Shown one piece after another: positions 23,118-24,290 of a stretch of 24,290 bases of DNA (position 1 is its first letter; each line of letters begins with the position of its first letter). The stretch lies in contig JAOACM010000004.1 of NCBI GenBank assembly GCA_026417845.1, positions 1 to 24,290 on the forward strand. The letters are read 5' to 3'. Under the pieces are notes generated by a model that ran no database searches, was not told where the DNA came from, and saw nothing but the letters and a program-made list of their open reading frames with translations. Made by a program: the position numbers and the translations under genes. Source of the stretch: Planctomycetota bacterium. Lineage in GTDB: Bacteria > Planctomycetota > SZUA-567 > H5-PLA8 > CALKMO01.

Positions 23118-23729
23118 ATGGGTGAGGACGCGCCGGAGAGGAAGCCAGGCAAGGTGCTGATCATCGGCCGGGCCGAACATGCTGAAGTCCAGGCCGTGCG
23201 TCGCGCCTTCGAGGAAGCCGGGGCCTCGCCCGTATTCGTGCCGCCATCCGAAGCCGCCCACGAAATGGCCGGTCCCGATGACCTGTGGGTATTCGAAGAT
23301 CACGAAAGCATCATGCTGATTCCATGGCTTGTCGGTCCCGACGGCTTGCCTCCGCCCCGGCCTGCCTGCCGGCGAGGCCCGGCCGTCCGGATCGCCGCCT
23401 GCCCCGATCTCGACCGGCCGCCAGCCGGCGGGCAGAACTCAGGCGAGCAAAGTATTAGAGGCGATGGCGGCAGAGATGCTCAGCAGGTCGAGGCAGGCAT
23501 CCTGCTCCTCAAAATGGCTCGGAGCGCATGGGACGTCTCATTCCTGACTGCTCTTTCAGCCCGTTACTTTCCAACGGAAATCGCCGGCGGCGATTCGATG
23601 GAACATTTCAAAGAGGCCCTTGTCCGACGGATGACTCCGGGCTGCAGGGCCATTTTACTGCTGGACTTGGGACTCTGGCCCGAAAAACGCCGCGATCTCC
23701 GTTTCTTCCTGGCCGCCGGGAGAGTCTGA
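23118..23729 (+). CDS. Hypothetical protein, family not recognised
   Basis: 203 aa from ATG 23118 with GGAGA 7 nt upstream; upstream in-frame starts at 23025/23028 lack a ribosome site. The product begins KPGKVLIIGRAEHAEVQAVR, a beta-alpha pattern like the first strand and helix of a Rossmann-like or receiver domain, and continues with DLWVFEDHESIMLIPWLVG. A Pro/Arg-rich middle (about 78-120) looks less ordered and may include a frameshift or a diverged linker. The C-terminus is again ordered (CRAILLLDLGLWPEKRRDLR). GC3 is moderately high in both ordered parts, which supports coding. I assign no function. Confidence 0.5.
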   Translation: MGEDAPERKPGKVLIIGRAEHAEVQAVRRAFEEAGASPVFVPPSEAAHEMAGPDDLWVFEDHESIMLIPWLVGPDGLPPPRPACRRGPAVRIAACPDLDRPPAGGQNSGEQSIRGDGGRDAQQVEAGILLLKMARSAWDVSFLTALSARYFPTEIAGGDSMEHFKEALVRRMTPGCRAILLLDLGLWPEKRRDLRFFLAAGRV

Positions 23730-23915
23730 AGGGATTATTCTTCCCTTCCGGCGAGGCGGCAGGTACTTTGGCAGCGACAAGCTTCCATGCTCCCTGACTG
23801 CTCGTCTTTTCCGAAAGCAATCCGAGAGGAGGAGATAGAGGCGAGTGTCTCCGCCCGTAGCATTCGTGCGGCCAAGTACCATAATTGAACATTAAATGTA
23901 AATGCACATTGTCCC

Positions 23916-23944
23916 TTGACATAATTGCACAAGAGAGATAGCTT
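23916..23944 (+). promoter_or_regulatory. Candidate promoter for the LacI-family gene
   Basis: A perfect -35 TTGACA (23916-23921) is followed at 17 bp by the poor -10 TAGCTT (23939-23944); the alternative TATATC (23944-23949) is spaced too far. If used, the transcript leader is about 180 nt and includes repeat copy D. Confidence 0.4.
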
Positions 23945-23988
23945 ATATCTGGAAAGCCGGGTATCTGACAAGGGTTTTTGAGCACCAT

Positions 23989-24079
23989 GTTAAGAGCTTA
24001 TCCAGAAACTTCCAAATATGGGCCGGCGGAACGCTGCGGAAACCTCGGCCACCACGGAGTTTTTGGATAGGCATTTAAC
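23989..24079. repeat. MITE-like palindromic repeat, copy D
   Basis: Arms are GTTAAGAGCTTATCCAGAAA on the left and GTTTTTGGATAGGCATTTAA on the right, with TTAA at both outer edges (23990-23993 and 24075-24078). It is the best candidate in the window for an intact element with a TTAA target duplication. It ends about 50 nt before the LacI-family start codon. Confidence 0.75.
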
Positions 24080-24131
24080 AAGATGCGGTTGGAAGAAGTT
24101 CCGCGACCGGGACGTTCGGAGGATATGGCCG

Positions 24132-24290
24132 ATGGGCGTTTCGCAGCAGGCGATAGCCGATGCCTTGGGGCTTTCCCGTACCACTGTTACCAAGATACTG
24201 AACAGAGACCCTAAATATTCGGCCAGCGAGGCTACCAGGGACTTGGTCTTTCGAACGGCGGAGCGCATGGGGTACGATTTCACCACCATC
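24132..24290 (+). CDS. LacI-family transcriptional regulator, 5' end only
   Basis: The gene runs off the window; 53 codons are present. ATG 24132 is preceded by CGGAGG (24117-24122) at 9-nt spacing, which sets the start. The product opens VSQQAIADALGLSRTTVTKI, then LNRDPKYSASEATRDLV and TAERMGYDFTT, the LacI-family helix-turn-helix plus hinge-helix pattern (family form V-x-D-V-A-x-x-A-G-V-S-x-x-T-V-S-x-V-L-N). The sugar-binding domain lies beyond the end. Target genes are unknown. Confidence 0.85.
   Translation, partial: MGVSQQAIADALGLSRTTVTKILNRDPKYSASEATRDLVFRTAERMGYDFTTI

Larger units (their letters stand above)
23730..24131. other. Regulatory region upstream of the LacI-family gene, with AT-rich island
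   Basis: About 400 bp without a gene. The part from 23880 to about 23990 is clearly AT-richer than the rest of the window. It contains ACATTAAATGT (a palindrome) and two copies of CATAATTG-x-AC (23879-23889 and 23920-23930, 41 bp apart), which could be regulator-binding sites. Repeat copy D occupies 23989-24079, in the leader between the promoter and the gene. Confidence 0.5.

Noticed and set aside
47..24079. The four related repeats considered as a CRISPR array.
   Set aside because: They are kilobases apart, diverged and palindromic over their full length, with no regular spacers and no cas genes.

Overview
The window is GC-rich DNA from a Gram-negative bacterium (it carries lipid A gene lpxA). 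The mix of a large TPR protein, decorated prepilin-like proteins, a DUF4013 membrane protein, a GH38-like enzyme and a Gfo/Idh/MocA oxidoreductase recalls Planctomycetota or another PVC-superphylum or candidate-phylum lineage. That placement is inference. Codon use is GC3-rich but makes frequent use of ATA (Ile) and AGG (Arg).

Region 1 (about 380-11997, all + strand) is a pseudopilus locus: a secreted TPR protein with a C-terminal beta-sandwich-like region, then five prepilin-like proteins in the order G, H, K, J, I. This is the full set of type II secretion (T2SS)-type major and minor pseudopilins. The H-like protein carries an inserted LamG/concanavalin-like domain. The K-like protein is about 1465 aa, several times the usual GspK length, with a LamG-like domain and about six copies of a roughly 65-residue module; the J-like protein carries the same module plus two Ca-loop-like motifs. 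No secretion ATPase, platform protein, secretin or prepilin peptidase is present. I read it as a decorated pseudopilus or tip complex, the most novel system in the window.

Region 2 (12263-16524, + strand) is housekeeping: aroA (possibly leaderless), lpxA, and an Aquifex-type aconitase.

Region 3 (16936-21920) is a carbohydrate-use locus: an AraC-family regulator on the minus strand with a good sigma70-type promoter, divergent from a GH38-like alpha-mannosidase gene, then a Gfo/Idh/MocA dehydrogenase. Region 4 (21947-24290) has a DUF4013 membrane protein, a highly structured spacer, an unrecognised small protein, an AT-rich promoter region, and the 5' end of a LacI-family regulator that runs off the window.

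An approximately 80-90 bp palindromic, MITE-like repeat occurs four times (47-134, 2745-2829, 4822-4910, 23989-24079). One copy is translated in frame inside the GspG-like leader, one supplies the stop codon of the H-like gene, and one lies in the LacI gene leader. All functions are read from sequence by eye; no database search was run.
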